From contig CP114481.1 of NCBI GenBank assembly GCA_027186245.1, positions 36,053,501-36,117,500 of the forward strand: a stretch of DNA of 64,000 bases, written 5' to 3'. This stretch comes from Coriaria nepalensis (Eukaryota; Streptophyta; Magnoliopsida; Cucurbitales; Coriariaceae). This document shows positions 12,141 to 25,759 of the stretch, in pieces; positions within the stretch are counted from its first letter, which is position 1, and each line of letters starts with the position of its first letter. Both the position numbers and the translations under genes were made by a program. The notes under the pieces were generated by a model. That model worked only from the letters and a program-made list of their open reading frames with translations. It was not told the origin of the DNA and ran no database searches.

Positions 12141-13613
12141 TATTTTTGCACTACAAACAGAAGTTTTTTGCATTACTTCCAAATGATCATTGCAAGGAAA
12201 GTTTGCGTTCGTTTAACCTTAAAATCATTTCAATGAGTCATTTCAAGTCAATAACTTATTTCAAAGCAAGTCGAACGAATTCTATTTTTTCACTACAAAC
12301 ACAAGTTTTTTGCATAACTTGCAAATGATCAATGCAAGGAAAGTGTGCATTCGTTTAACCTTTAAATCATTTCAATGAGTCAATTCAAGTCAATAACTTA
12401 TTTCAAAGCAAGTCGAACGAATTCAATTTTTGCACTACAAACACAAGTTTTGTGCATAACTTCCAAATGATCGTTGCAAGGAAAGTGTGCATTCGTTTAA
12501 CTTAAAATCATTTCAATGCGTCATTTCAAGTCAATAAGTTATTTCAAAGCAAGTCGAACGAATTCTATTTTTCCAGTACAAACACAAGTTTTGTGCATAA
12601 CTTGCAAGTGATCAATGCAAGGAAAGGGTGCATTCGTTTAACTTAAAATCATTTCAATGAGTCATTTCAAGTCAATAAGTTATTTCTAACCAAGTCGAAC
12701 GAATTCAATTTTTGCACTACAAACACAAGTTTTGTGCATAACTTGCAAATCATCATTGCAAGGAAAGTGTGCATTCGTTTAACCTTAAAATCATTTCAAT
12801 GAGTCATTTCAAGTCAATAAGTTATTTCCAAGCAAGTTGAACGAATTGTATTTTTGCACTACAAACACAAGTTTTGTGCATAACTTGCAAATGATCTTTG
12901 CAAGGAAAGTGTGCACTCGTTTAACCTTAAAATCATTTCAATGAGTCATTTCAAGGCAATAACTTATTTCAAAGCAAGTCGAACGAATTCAATTTTTGCA
13001 CTACAAACACAAGTTTTGTGCATAACTTGCAAATGATCATTGCAAGGAAAGTGTGCACTCGTTTAACCTTCAAATCATTTCAATGAGTCATTTCAAGTTA
13101 ATAACTTATTTCAAAGCAAGTCGAACGAATTCAATTTTTGCACTACAGACACAAGTTTTGTGCATAACTTCCAAATGATCATTGCAAGGAAAGTGTGCAT
13201 TCGTTTAACTTAAAATCATTTCAATGAGTCATTTCAAGTCAATAAGTTATTTCTAACCAAGTCGAACGAATTCAATTTTTGCACTACAAACACAAGTTTT
13301 GTGCATAACTTGCAAATAATCATTGCAAGGAAAGTGTGCATTCGTTTAACCTTAAAATCATTTCAATGAGTCATTTCAAGTCAATAAGTTATTTCAAAGC
13401 AAGTTGAACGAATTGTATTTTTGCACTACAAACACAAGTTTTGTGCATAACTTGCAAATGATCTTTGCAAGGAAAGTGTGCACTCGTTTAACCTTCAAAT
13501 CATTTCAATGAGTCATTTCAAGTTAATAACTTATTTCAAAGCAAGTCGAACGAATTCAATTTTTGCACTACAGACACAAGTTTTGTGCATAACTTCCAAA
13601 TGATCATTGCAAG

Positions 13614-15127
13614 GAAAGTGTGCATTCGTTTAACCTTAAAATCATTTCAATGAGTCATTTCAAGTCAATAACTTATTTCAAAGCAAGTCGAACGAATTCA
13701 ATTTTTGTACTACAAGCACAAGTTTTGTGCATAACTTCCAAATGATCATTGCAAAGAAAGTGTGCATTCGTTTAACCTTAAAATCATTTCAATGAGTCAT
13801 TTCAAGTCAATAACTTATTTCAAAGCAAGTCGAACGAATTCAATTTTTGCACTACAAAAAGAAGTTTTTTGCATTACTTCCAAATGATCATTGCAAGGAA
13901 AGTGTGCGTTCGTTTAACCTTAAAATCATTTCAATGAGTCATTTCAAGTCAATAACTTATTTCAAAGCAAGTCGAACGAATTCTATTTTTTCACTACAAA
14001 CACAAGTTTTTTGCATAACTTGCAAATGATCAATGCAAGGAAAGTGTGCATTCGTTTAACCTTTAAATCATTTCAATGAGTCAATTCAAGTCAATAACTT
14101 ATTTCAAAGCAAGTCGAACGAATTCAATTTTTGCACTACAAACCCAAGTTTTGTGCATAACTTCCAAATGATCGTTGCAAGGAAAGTGTGCATTCGTTTA
14201 ACCTTAAAATCATTTCAATGAGTCATTTCAAGTCAATAACTTATTTCAAAGCAAGTCGAACGAATTCAATTTTTGTACTACAAACACAAGTTTTGTGCAT
14301 AACTTCCAAATGATCATTGCAAAGAAAGTGTGCATTCGTTTAACCTTAAAATCATTTCAATGAGTCATTTCAAGTCAATAACTTATTTCAAAGCAAGTCG
14401 AACGAATTCAATTTTTGTACTACAAGCACAAGTTTTGTGCATAACTTCTAAATGATCATTGCAAAGAAAGTGTGCATTCGTTTAACCTTAAAATCATTTC
14501 AATGAGTCATTTCAAGTCAATAACTTATTTCAAAGCAAGTCGAACGAATTCAATTTTTGCACTACAAAAAGAAGTTTTTTGCATTACTTCCAAATGATCA
14601 TTGCAAGGAAAGTGTGCGTTCGTTTAACCTTAAAATCATTTCAATGAGTCATTTCAAGTCAATAACTTATTTCAAAGCAAGTCGAACGAATTCTATTTTT
14701 TCACTACAAACACAAGTTTTTTGCATAACTTGCAAATGATCAATGCAAGGAAAGTGTGCATTCGTTTAACCTTTAAATCATTTCAATGAGTCAATTCAAG
14801 TCAATAACTTATTTCAAAGCAAGTCGAACGAATTCAATTTTTGCACTACAAACCCAAGTTTTGTGCATAACTTCCAAATGATCGTTGCAAGGAAAGTGTG
14901 CATTCGTTTAACCTTAAAATCATTTCAATGAGTCATTTCAAGTCAATAACTTATTTCAAAGCAAGTCGAACGAATTCAATTTTTGTACTACAAACACAAG
15001 TTTTGTGCATAACTTCCAAATGATCATTGCAAAGAAAGTGTGCATTCGTTTAACCTTAAAATCATTTCAATGAGTCATTTCAAGTCAATAACTTATTTCA
15101 AAGCAAGTCGAACGAATTCAATTTTTG
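13614..15127 (+). repeat. Five-monomer tandem duplication (710-bp offset)
   Basis: 13614-14417 matches 14324-15127. Rare shared variants are CTACAAGCACAAG (13713/14423), CTACAAAAAGAAG (13847/14557) and ACAAACCCAAG (about 14151/14861). I saw one difference, ACTTCCAAAT versus ACTTCTAAAT. A looser third tier follows, starting near 15125, at four monomers (568 bp). Confidence 0.85.
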
Positions 15128-15687
15128 CACTACAAACAGAAGTTTTTTGCATGACTTCCAAATGATCATTGCAAGGAAAGTGTGCGTTCGTTTAACCTTA
15201 AAATCATTTCAATGAGTCATTTCAAGTCAATAACTTATTTCAAAGCAAGTCGAACGAATTCTATTTTTTCACTACAAACACAAGTTTTTTGCATAACTTG
15301 CAAATGATCAATGCAAGGAAAGTGTGCATTCGTTTAACCTTTAAATCATTTCAATGAGTCAATTCAAGTCAATAACTTATTTCAAAGCAAGTCGAACGAT
15401 TTCAATTTTTGCACTACAAACACAAGTTTTGTGCATAACTTCCAAATGATCGTTGCAAGGAAAGTGTGCATTCGTTTAACCTTAAAATCATTTCAATGAG
15501 TCATTTCAAGTCAATAACTTATTTCAAAGCAAGTCGAACGAATTCTATTTTTTCACTACAAACAGAAGTTTTTTGCTTAACTTGCAAATGATCAATGCAA
15601 GGAAAGTGTGCATTCGTTTAACCTTAAAATCATTTCAATGAGTCATTTCAAGTCAATAACTTATTTCAAAGCCAGTCGAACGAATTC

Positions 15688-18600
15688 TATTTTTGCACTA
15701 CAAACACAAGTTTTGTGCATAACTTGCAAATGATCAATGCAAGGAAAGTGTGCATTCGTTTAACTTAAAATCATTTCAATGAGTCATTTCAAGTCAATGA
15801 CTTATTTCAAAGCAAGTTGAACGAATTCTATTTTTTCACTACAAACACAAGTTTTGTGCATAACTTGCAAATGATCAATGCAAGGAAAGTGTGCATTCGT
15901 TTAACTTAAAATCATTTCAATGAGTCATTTCAAGTCAATAAGTTATTTCTAACCAAGTCGAACGAATTCAATTTTTGCACTACAAACACAAGTTTTGTGC
16001 ATAACTTGCAAATCATCATTGCAAGGAAAGTGTGCATTCGTTTAACCTTAAAATCATTTCAATGAGTCATTTCAAGTCAATAAGTTATTTCAAAGCAAGT
16101 TGAACGAATTGTATTTTTGCACTACAAACACAAGTTTTGTGCATAACTTGCAAATGATCTTTGCAAGGAAAGTGTGCACTCGTTTAACCTTCAAATCATT
16201 TCAATGAGTCATTTCAAGTTAATAACTTATTTCAAAGCAAGTCGAACGAATTCAATTTTTGCACTACAGACACAAGTTTTGTGCATAACTTCCAAATGAT
16301 CATTGCAAGGAAAGTGTGCATTCGTTTAACCTTAAAATCATTTCAATGAGTCATTTCAAGTCAATAACTTATTTCAAAGCAAGTCGAACGAATTCAATTT
16401 TTGCACTACAAACACAAGTTTTGTGCATAACTTCCAAATGATCGTTGCAAGGAAAGTGTGCATTCGATTAACCTTAAAATCATTTCAATGAGTCATTTCA
16501 AGTTAATAACTTATTTCAAAGCAAGTCGAACGAATTCTATTTTTTCACTACAAACAGAAGTTTTTTGCTTAACTTGCAAATGATCAATGCAAGGAAAGTG
16601 TGCATTCGTTTAACCTTTAAATCATTTCAATGAGTCATTTCAAGTCAATAACTTATTTCAAAGCAAGTCGAACGAATTCTATTTTTGCACTACAAACACA
16701 AGTTTTGTGCATAACTTGCAAATGATCAATGCAAGGAAAGTGTGCATTCGTTTAACTTAAAATCATTTCAATGAGTCATTTCAAGTCAATGACTTATTTC
16801 AAAGCAAGTTGAACGAATTCTATTTTTTCACTACAAACACAAGTTTTGTGCATAACTTGCAAATGATCAATGCAAGGAAAGTGTGCATTCGTTTAACTTA
16901 AAATCATTTCAATGAGTCATTTCAAGTCAATAAGTTATTTCTAACCAAGTCGAACGAATTCAATTTTTGCACTACAAACACAAGTTTTGTGCATAACTTG
17001 CAAATCATCATTGCAAGGAAAGTGTGCATTCGTTTAACCTTAAAATCATTTCAATTAGTCATTTCAAGTCAATAAGTTATTTCAAAGCAAGTTGAACGAA
17101 TTGTATTTTTGCACTACAAACACAAGTTTTGTGCATAACTTGCAAATGATCATTGCAAGGAAAGTGTGCACTCGTTTAACCTTCAAATCATTTCAATGAG
17201 TCATTTCAAGTTAATAACTTATTTCAAAGCAAGTCGAACGAATTCAATTTTTGCACTACAGACACAAGTTTTGTGCATAACTTCCAAATGATCATTGCAA
17301 GGAAAGTGTGCATTCGTTTAACCTTAAAATCATTTCAATGCGTCATTTCAAGTCAATAAGTTATTTCAAAGCAAGTCGAACGAATTCTATTTTTGCAGTA
17401 CAAACACAAGTTTTGTGCATAACTTGCAAGTGATCAATGCAAGGAAAGTGTGCATTCGTTTAACCTTAAAATCATTTCAATGAGTCATTTCAAGTCAATA
17501 ACTTATTTCAAAGCAAGTCGAACGAATTAAATTTTTGCACTACAAACACAAGTTTTGTGCATAACTTGCAAATGATCATTGCAAGGAAAGTGTGCATTCG
17601 TTTAACCTTAAAATCATTTCAATGAGTCATTTCAAGTCAATAACTTATTTCAAAGCAAGTCGAACGAATTCTATTTTTTCACTACAAACACAAGTTTTTT
17701 GCATAACTTGCAAATGATCAATGCAAGGAAAGTGTGCATTCGTTTAACCTTTAAATCATTTCAATGAGTCAATTCAAGTCAATAACTTATTTCAAAGCAA
17801 GTCGAACGAATTCAATTTTTGCACTACAAACACAAGTTTTGTGCATAACTTCCAAATGATCGTTGCAAGGAAAGTGTGCATTCGTTTAACCTTAAAATCA
17901 TTTCAATGAGTCATTTCAAGTCAATAACTTATTTCAAAGCAAGTCGAACGAATTAAATTTTTGCACTACAAACACAAGTTTTGTGCATAACTTGCAAATG
18001 ATCAATGCAAGGAAAGTGTGCATTCGTTTAACTTAAAATCATTTCAATGAGTCATTTCAAGTCAATGACTTATTTCAAAGCAAGTTGAACGAATTCTATT
18101 TTTTCACTACAAACACAAGTTTTGTGCATAACTTGCAAATGATCAATGCAAGGAAAGTGTGCATTCGTTTAACCTTAAAATCATTTCAATGAGTCATTTC
18201 AAGTCAATAACTTATTTCAAAGCAAGTCGAACGAATTCAATTTTTGCACTACAAACACAAGTTTTGTGCATAACTTCCAAATGATCATTGCAAGGAAAGT
18301 GTGCATTCGTTTAACCTTAAAATCATTTCAATGAGTCATTTCAAGTCAATAACTTATTTCAAAGCAAGTCGAACGAATTCTATTTTTTCACTACAAACAG
18401 AAGTTTTTTGCATAACTTGCAAATGATCAATGCAAGGAAAGTGTGCATTCGTTTAACTTAAAATCATTTCAATGAGTCATTTCAAATCAATAATTTATTT
18501 CAAAGCAAGTCGAACGGATTCAATTTTTGCACAACAAACACATGTTTTATGCATAACTTGGAAAATGATCAATGCAAGGAAAGTGTGCATTCGTTTAACC

Positions 18601-20794
18601 TTAAAATCATTTCAATGAGTCATTTCAAGTCAATAACTTATTTCAAAGCAAGTCGAACAAATTCAATTTTTGCACTACAAACACAAGTTTTGTGCATAAC
18701 TTGCAAATGATCAATGCAAGGAAAGTGTGCACTCGTTTAACCTTCAAATAATTTCAATGAGTCATTTCAAGTCAATAACTTATTTCAAAGCAAGTCGAAC
18801 GAATTCAATTTTTGCACTACAGCCACAAGTTTTGTGCATAACTTCCAAATGATCATTGCAAGGAAAGTGTGCATTTGTTTAACCTTAAAATCATTTCAAT
18901 GAGTCATTTCAAGTCAATAACTTATTTCAAAGCAAGTCGAACGAATTCAATTTTTGCACTACAAACACAAGTTTTGTGCATAACTTTCAAGTGATCAATG
19001 CAAGGAAAGTGTGCATTCGTTTAACCTTAAAATGATTTCAATGAGTCATTTCAAGTCAATAACTTATTTCAAAGCAAGTCGAACGAATTCAATTTTTGCA
19101 CTACAAACACAAGTTTTGTGCATAACTTGCAAATGATCAATGCAAGGAAAGTGTGCATTCGTTTAACCTTAAAATCATTTCAATGAGTCATTTCAAGTCA
19201 ATAACTTATTTCAAAGCAAGTCGAACAAATTCAATTTTTGCACTACAAACACAAGTTTTGTGCATAACTTGCAAATGATCAATGCAAGGAAAGTGTGCAC
19301 TCGTTTAACCTTCAAATAATTTCAATGAGTCATTTCAAGTCAATAACTTATTTCAAAGCAAGTCGAACGAATTCAATTTTTGCACTACAGCCACAAGTTT
19401 TGTGCATAACTTCCAAATGATCATTGCAAGGAAAGTGTGCATTCGTTTAACCTTAAAATCATTTCAATGAGTCATTTCAAGTCAATAACTTATTTCAAAG
19501 CAAGTCGAACGAATTCAATTTTTGCACTACAAACACAAGTTTTGTGCATAACTTGCAAATGATCTTTGCAAGGAAAGTGTGCACTCGTTTAACCTTAAAA
19601 TCATTTCAATGAGTCATTTCAAGGCAATAACTTATTTCAAAGCAAGTCGAACGAATTCAATTTTTGCACTACAAACACAAGGTTTGTGCATAACTTGCAA
19701 ATGATCATTGCAAGGAAAGTGTGCACTCGTTTAACCTTCAAATCATTTCAATGAGTCATTTCAAGTTAATAACTTATTTCAAAGCAAGTCGAACGAATTC
19801 AATTTTTGCACTACAGACACAAGTTTTGTGCATAACTTCCAAATGATCATTGCAAGGAAAGTGTGCATTCGTTTAACCTTAAAATCATTTCAATGAGTCA
19901 TTTCAAGTCAATAACTTATTTCAAAGCAAGTCGAACGAATTCAATTTTTGCACTACAAACACAAGTTTTGTGCATAACTTGCAAGTGATCAATGCAAGGA
20001 AAGTGTGCACTCGTTTAACCTTCAAATAATTTCAATGAGTCATTTCAAGTCAATAAGTTATTTCAAAGCAAGTTGAACGAATTGTATTTTTGCACTACAA
20101 ACACAAGTTTTGTGCATAACTTGCAAATGATCATTGCAAGGAAAGTGTGCACTCGTTTAACCTTCAAATCATTTCAATGAGTCATTTCAAGTTAATAACT
20201 TATTTCAAAGCAAGTCGAACGAATTCAATTTATGCACTACAGACACAAGTTTTGTGCATAACTTCCAAATGATCATTGCAAGGAAAGTGTGCATTCGTTT
20301 AACCTTAAAATCATTTCAATGCGTCATTTCAAGTCAATAAGTTATTTCAAAGCAAGTCGAACGAATTCTATTTTTGCAGTACAAACACAAGTTTTGTGCA
20401 TAACTTGCAAGTGATCAATGCAAGGAAAGTGTGCATTCGTTTAACCTTAAAATCATTTCAATGAGTCATTTCAAGTCAATAACTTATTTCAAAGCAAGTC
20501 GAACGAATTAAATTTTTGCACTACAAACACAAGTTTTGTGCATAACTTGCAAGTGATCAATGCAAGGAAAGTGTGCATTCGTTTAACCTTAAAATCATTT
20601 CAATGAGTCATTTCAAGTCAATAACTTATTTCAAAGCAAGTCGAACGAATTCTATTTTCGCACTACAAACACAAGTTTTGTGCATAACTTCCAAATGATC
20701 ATTGCAAGGAAAGTGTGCATTCGTTTAACCTTAAAATCATTTCAATGAGTCATTTCAAGTCAATAACTTATTTCAAAGCAAGTCGAACGAATTC
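15688..20794 (+). repeat. 5.1-kb HOR block, copy 1
   Basis: It aligns to 21079-25759 at offset 5391, then at offset 4965 after a three-monomer difference. Matching rare markers include CTAACCAAG (15950/21341 and 16942/22333), CACATGTTTTATGC (18541/23932), GTGCATTTGTTT (18871/24262), AACTTTCAAGTG, AAAATGATTTC and CAATTTATGC (20226/25191). Three monomers at about 19,555-19,980 exist only in this copy. Inside the block, the segments around 15.9 and 16.9 kb form a seven-monomer (992-bp) sub-repeat. Scattered single differences (for example CGATTAACC at 16,466 versus CGTTTAACC) show that the copies have begun to diverge. Confidence 0.88.
18424..18565 (+). repeat. Monomer subtype with CATGTTTTAT (first occurrence)
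   Basis: Linked changes define this subtype: TTTAACTTAAAA (1-bp deletion), TTCAAATCAATAATTTATT, GAACGGATTC (EcoRI site lost), TGCACAACAAACACATG, TTTTATGC and usually AACTTGGAAAATGATC (1-bp insertion). It recurs with the CATG at 18,541, 23,932, 26,345, 28,617, 29,611, 31,315, 34,011, 35,998, 38,837, 42,528, 49,769, 54,596, 55,306, 56,442, 58,003, 58,997 and 62,970. It is absent left of 18.4 kb, so it is a useful register marker. Confidence 0.9.
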
Positions 20795-21078
20795 TATTTT
20801 TGCAGTACAAACACAAGTTTTGTGCATAACTTGCAAGTGATCAATGCAAGGAAAGTGTGCATTCGTTTAACCTTAAAATCATTTCAATGAGTCATTTCAA
20901 GTCAATAACTTATTTCAAAGCAAGTCGAACGAATTCTATTTTCGCACTACAGCCACAAGTTTTGTGCATAACTTCCAAATGATCATTGCAAGGAAAGTGT
21001 GCATTCGTTTAACCTTAAAATCATTTCAATGAGTCATTTCAAGTCAATAACTTATTTCAAAGCAAGTTGAACGAATTG

Positions 21079-24000
21079 TATTTTTGCACTACAAACACAA
21101 GTTTTGTGCATAACTTGCAAATGATCAATGCAAGGAAAGTGTGCATTCGTTTAACTTAAAATCATTTCAATGAGTCATTTCAAGTCAATGACTTATTTCA
21201 AAGCAAGTTGAACGAATTCTATTTTTTCACTACAAACACAAGTTTTGTGCATAACTTGCAAATGATCAATGCAAGGAAAGTGTGCATTCGTTTAACTTAA
21301 AATCATTTCAATGAGTCATTTCAAGTCAATAAGTTATTTCTAACCAAGTCGAACGAATTCAATTTTTGCACTACAAACACAAGTTTTGTGCATAACTTGC
21401 AAATCATCATTGCAAGGAAAGTGTGCATTCGTTTAACCTTAAAATCATTTCAATGAGTCATTTCAAGTCAATAAGTTATTTCAAAGCAAGTTGAACGAAT
21501 TGTATTTTTGCACTACAAACACAAGTTTTGTGCATAACTTGCAAATGATCTTTGCAAGGAAAGTGTGCACTCGTTTAACCTTCAAATCATTTCAATGAGT
21601 CATTTCAAGTTAATAACTTATTTCAAAGCAAGTCGAACGAATTCAATTTTTGCACTACAGACACAAGTTTTGTGCATAACTTCCAAATGATCATTGCAAG
21701 GAAAGTGTGCATTCGTTTAACCTTAAAATCATTTCAATGAGTCATTTCAAGTCAATAACTTATTTCAAAGCAAGTCGAACGAATTCAATTTTTGCACTAC
21801 AAACACAAGTTTTGTGCATAACTTCCAAATGATCGTTGCAAGGAAAGTGTGCATTCGTTTAACCTTAAAATCATTTCAATGAGTCATTTCAAGTTAATAA
21901 CTTATTTCAAAGCAAGTCGAACGAATTCTATTTTTTCACTACAAACAGAAGTTTTTTGCTTAACTTGCAAATGATCAATGCAAGGAAAGTGTGCATTCGT
22001 TTAACCTTTAAATCATTTCAATGAGTCATTTCAAGTCAATAACTTATTTCAAAGCAAGTCGAACGAATTCTATTTTTGCACTACAAACACAAGTTTTGTG
22101 CATAACTTGCAAATGATCAATGCAAGGAAAGTGTGCATTCGTTTAACTTAAAATCATTTCAATGAGTCATTTCAAGTCAATGACTTATTTCAAAGCAAGT
22201 TGAACGAATTCTATTTTTTCACTACAAACACAAGTTTTGTGCATAACTTGCAAATGATCAATGCAAGGAAAGTGTGCATTCGTTTAACTTAAAATCATTT
22301 CAATGAGTCATTTCAAGTCAATAAGTTATTTCTAACCAAGTCGAACGAATTCAAATTTTGCACTACAAACACAAGTTTTGTGCATAACTTGCAAATCATC
22401 ATTGCAAGGAAAGTGTGCATTCGTTTAACCTTAAAATCATTTCAATTAGTCATTTCAAGTCAATAAGTTATTTCAAAGCAAGTTGAACGAATTGTATTTT
22501 TGCACTACAAACACAAGTTTTGTGCATAACTTGCAAATGATCATTGCAAGGAAAGTGTGCACTCGTTTAACCTTCAAATCATTTCAATGAGTCATTTCAA
22601 GTTAATAACTTATTTCAAAGCAAGTCGAACGAATTCAATTTTTGCACTACAGACACAAGTTTTGTGCATAACTTCCAAATGATCATTGCAAGGAAAGTGT
22701 GCATTCGTTTAACCTTAAAATCATTTCAATGCGTCATTTCAAGTCAATAAGTTATTTCAAAGCAAGTCGAACGAATTCTATTTTTGCAGTACAAACACAA
22801 GTTTTGTGCATAACTTGCAAGTGATCAATGCAAGGAAAGTGTGCATTCGTTTAACCTTAAAATCATTTCAATGAGTCATTTCAAGTCAATAACTTATTTC
22901 AAAGCAAGTCGAACGAATTAAATTTTTGCACTACAAACACAAGTTTTGTGCATAACTTGCAAATGATCATTGCAAGGAAAGTGTGCATTCGTTTAACCTT
23001 AAAATCATTTCAATGAGTCATTTCAAGTCAATAACTTATTTCAAAGCAAGTCGAACGAATTCTATTTTTTCACTACAAACACAAGTTTTTTGCATAACTT
23101 GCAAATGATCAATGCAAGGAAAGTGTGCATTCGTTTAACCTTTAAATCATTTCAATGAGTCAATTCAAGTCAATAACTTATTTCAAAGCAAGTCGAACGA
23201 ATTCAATTTTTGCACTACAAACACAAGTTTTGTGCATAACTTCCAAATGATCGTTGCAAGGAAAGTGTGCATTCGTTTAACCTTAAAATCATTTCAATGA
23301 GTCATTTCAAGTCAATAACTTATTTCAAAGCAAGTCGAACGAATTAAATTTTTGCACTACAAACACAAGTTTTGTGCATAACTTGCAAATGATCAATGCA
23401 AGGAAAGTGTGCATTCGTTTAACTTAAAATCATTTCAATGAGTCATTTCAAGTCAATGACTTATTTCAAAGCAAGTTGAACGAATTCTATTTTTTCACTA
23501 CAAACACAAGTTTTGTGCATAACTTGCAAATGATCAATGCAAGGAAAGTGTGCATTCGTTTAACCTTAAAATCATTTCAATGAGTCATTTCAAGTCAATA
23601 ACTTATTTCAAAGCAAGTCGAACGAATTCAATTTTTGCACTACAAACACAAGTTTTGTGCATAACTTCCAAATGATCATTGCAAGGAAAGTGTGCATTCG
23701 TTTAACCTTAAAATCATTTCAATGAGTCATTTCAAGTCAATAACTTATTTCAAAGCAAGTCGAACGAATTCTATTTTTTCACTACAAACAGAAGTTTTTT
23801 GCATAACTTGCAAATGATCAATGCAAGGAAAGTGTGCATTCGTTTAACTTAAAATCATTTCAATGAGTCATTTCAAATCAATAATTTATTTCAAAGCAAG
23901 TCGAACGGATTCAATTTTTGCACAACAAACACATGTTTTATGCATAACTTGGAAAATGATCAATGCAAGGAAAGTGTGCATTCGTTTAACCTTAAAATCA

Positions 24001-25759
24001 TTTCAATGAGTCATTTCAAGTCAATAACTTATTTCAAAGCAAGTCGAACAAATTCAATTTTTGCACTACAAACACAAGTTTTGTGCATAACTTGCAAATG
24101 ATCAATGCAAGGAAAGTGTGCACTCGTTTAACCTTCAAATAATTTCAATGAGTCATTTCAAGTCAATAACTTATTTCAAAGCAAGTCGAACGAATTCAAT
24201 TTTTGCACTACAGCCACAAGTTTTGTGCATAACTTCCAAATGATCATTGCAAGGAAAGTGTGCATTTGTTTAACCTTAAAATCATTTCAATGAGTCATTT
24301 CAAGTCAATAACTTATTTCAAAGCAAGTCGAACGAATTCAATTTTTGCACTACAAACACAAGTTTTGTGCATAACTTTCAAGTGATCAATGCAAGGAAAG
24401 TGTGCATTCGTTTAACCTTAAAATGATTTCAATGAGTCATTTCAAGTCAATAACTTATTTCAAAGCAAGTCGAACGAATTCAATTTTTGCACTACAAACA
24501 CAAGTTTTGTGCATAACTTGCAAATGATCAATGCAAGGAAAGTGTGCATTCGTTTAACCTTAAAATCATTTCAATGAGTCATTTCAAGTCAATAACTTAT
24601 TTCAAAGCAAGTCGAACAAATTCAATTTTTGCACTACAAACACAAGTTTTGTGCATAACTTGCAAATGATCAATGCAAGGAAAGTGTGCACTCGTTTAAC
24701 CTTCAAATAATTTCAATGAGTCATTTCAAGTCAATAACTTATTTCAAAGCAAGTCGAACGAATTCAATTTTTGCACTACAGCCACAAGTTTTGTGCGTAA
24801 CTTCCAAATGATCATTGCAAGGAAAGTGTGCATTCGTTTAACCTTAAAATCATTTCAATGAGTCATTTCAAGTCAATAACTTATTTCAAAGCAAGTCGAA
24901 CGAATTCAATTTTTGCACTACAAACACAAGTTTTGTGCATAACTTGCAAGTGATCAATGCAAGGAAAGTGTGCACTCGTTTAACCTTCAAATAATTTCAA
25001 TGAGTCATTTCAAGTCAATAAGTTATTTCAAAGCAAGTTGAACGAATTGTATTTTTGCACTACAAACACAAGTTTTGTGCATAACTTGCAAATGATCATT
25101 GCAAGGAAAGTGTGCACTCGTTTAACCTTCAAATCATTTCAATGAGTCATTTCAAGTTAATAACTTATTTCAAAGCAAGTCGAACGAATTCAATTTATGC
25201 ACTACAGACACAAGTTTTGTGCATAACTTCCAAATGATCATTGCAAGGAAAGTGTGCATTCGTTTAACCTTAAAATCATTTCAATGCGTCATTTCAAGTC
25301 AATAAGTTATTTCAAAGCAAGTCGAACGAATTCTATTTTTGCAGTACAAACACAAGTTTTGTGCATAACTTGCAAGTGATCAATGCAAGGAAAGTGTGCA
25401 TTCGTTTAACCTTAAAATCATTTCAATGAGTCATTTCAAGTCAATAACTTATTTCAAAGCAAGTCGAACGAATTAAATTTTTGCACTACAAACACAAGTT
25501 TTGTGCATAACTTGCAAGTGATCAATGCAAGGAAAGTGTGCATTCGTTTAAACTTAAAATCATTTCAATGAGTCATTTCAAGTCAATAACTTATTTCAAA
25601 GCAAGTCGAACGAATTCTATTTTCGCACTACAAACACAAGTTTTGTGCATAACTTCCAAATGATCATTGCAAGGAAAGTGTGCATTCGTTTAACCTTAAA
25701 ATCATTTCAATGAGTCATTTCAAGTCAATAACTTATTTCAAAGCAAGTCGAACGAATTC
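21079..25759 (+). repeat. 5.1-kb HOR block, copy 2 (lacks three monomers)
   Basis: Near-copy of 15688-20794, 426 bp shorter by loss (or by gain in the other copy) of exactly three monomers. Private changes include TTCAAATTTTGC (about 22,351), TGTGCGTAAC (about 24,793) and TTTAAACTTAAA (about 25,547). About two monomers of other type (20,795-21,078) separate the copies. The right edge at 25,759 is also the left edge of another internal copy, described next. Confidence 0.87.

Larger units (their letters stand above)
1..15687 (+). repeat. Array block 1: mosaic of short HORs
   Basis: This block carries the marker subtypes TTATTTCTAACCAAG (2491, 4889, 6165, 7867, 9993, 11411, 12687, 13254), ACAGAAG with TTTTTTGC, AATGCGTC with GCAGTAC, GAATTAAATT (4195, 7173, 8449) and GAATTGTATT with GTTGAAC. 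It lacks the ACAGCCAC, CATGTTTTAT and TCACTCC subtypes found further right. Spacings of the CTAACC marker equal 17, 9, 12, 15, 10, 9 and 4 monomers minus a few bases, so no single HOR length dominates. It is a patchwork of overlapping duplications, the clearest of which are listed separately. No gene is present. Confidence 0.85.

Noticed and set aside
18541..18575. Possible mobile-element junction at the CATGTTTTAT monomers
   Set aside because: The changes are substitutions and 1-bp indels within a normal-length monomer. There is no inserted sequence and no target-site duplication.
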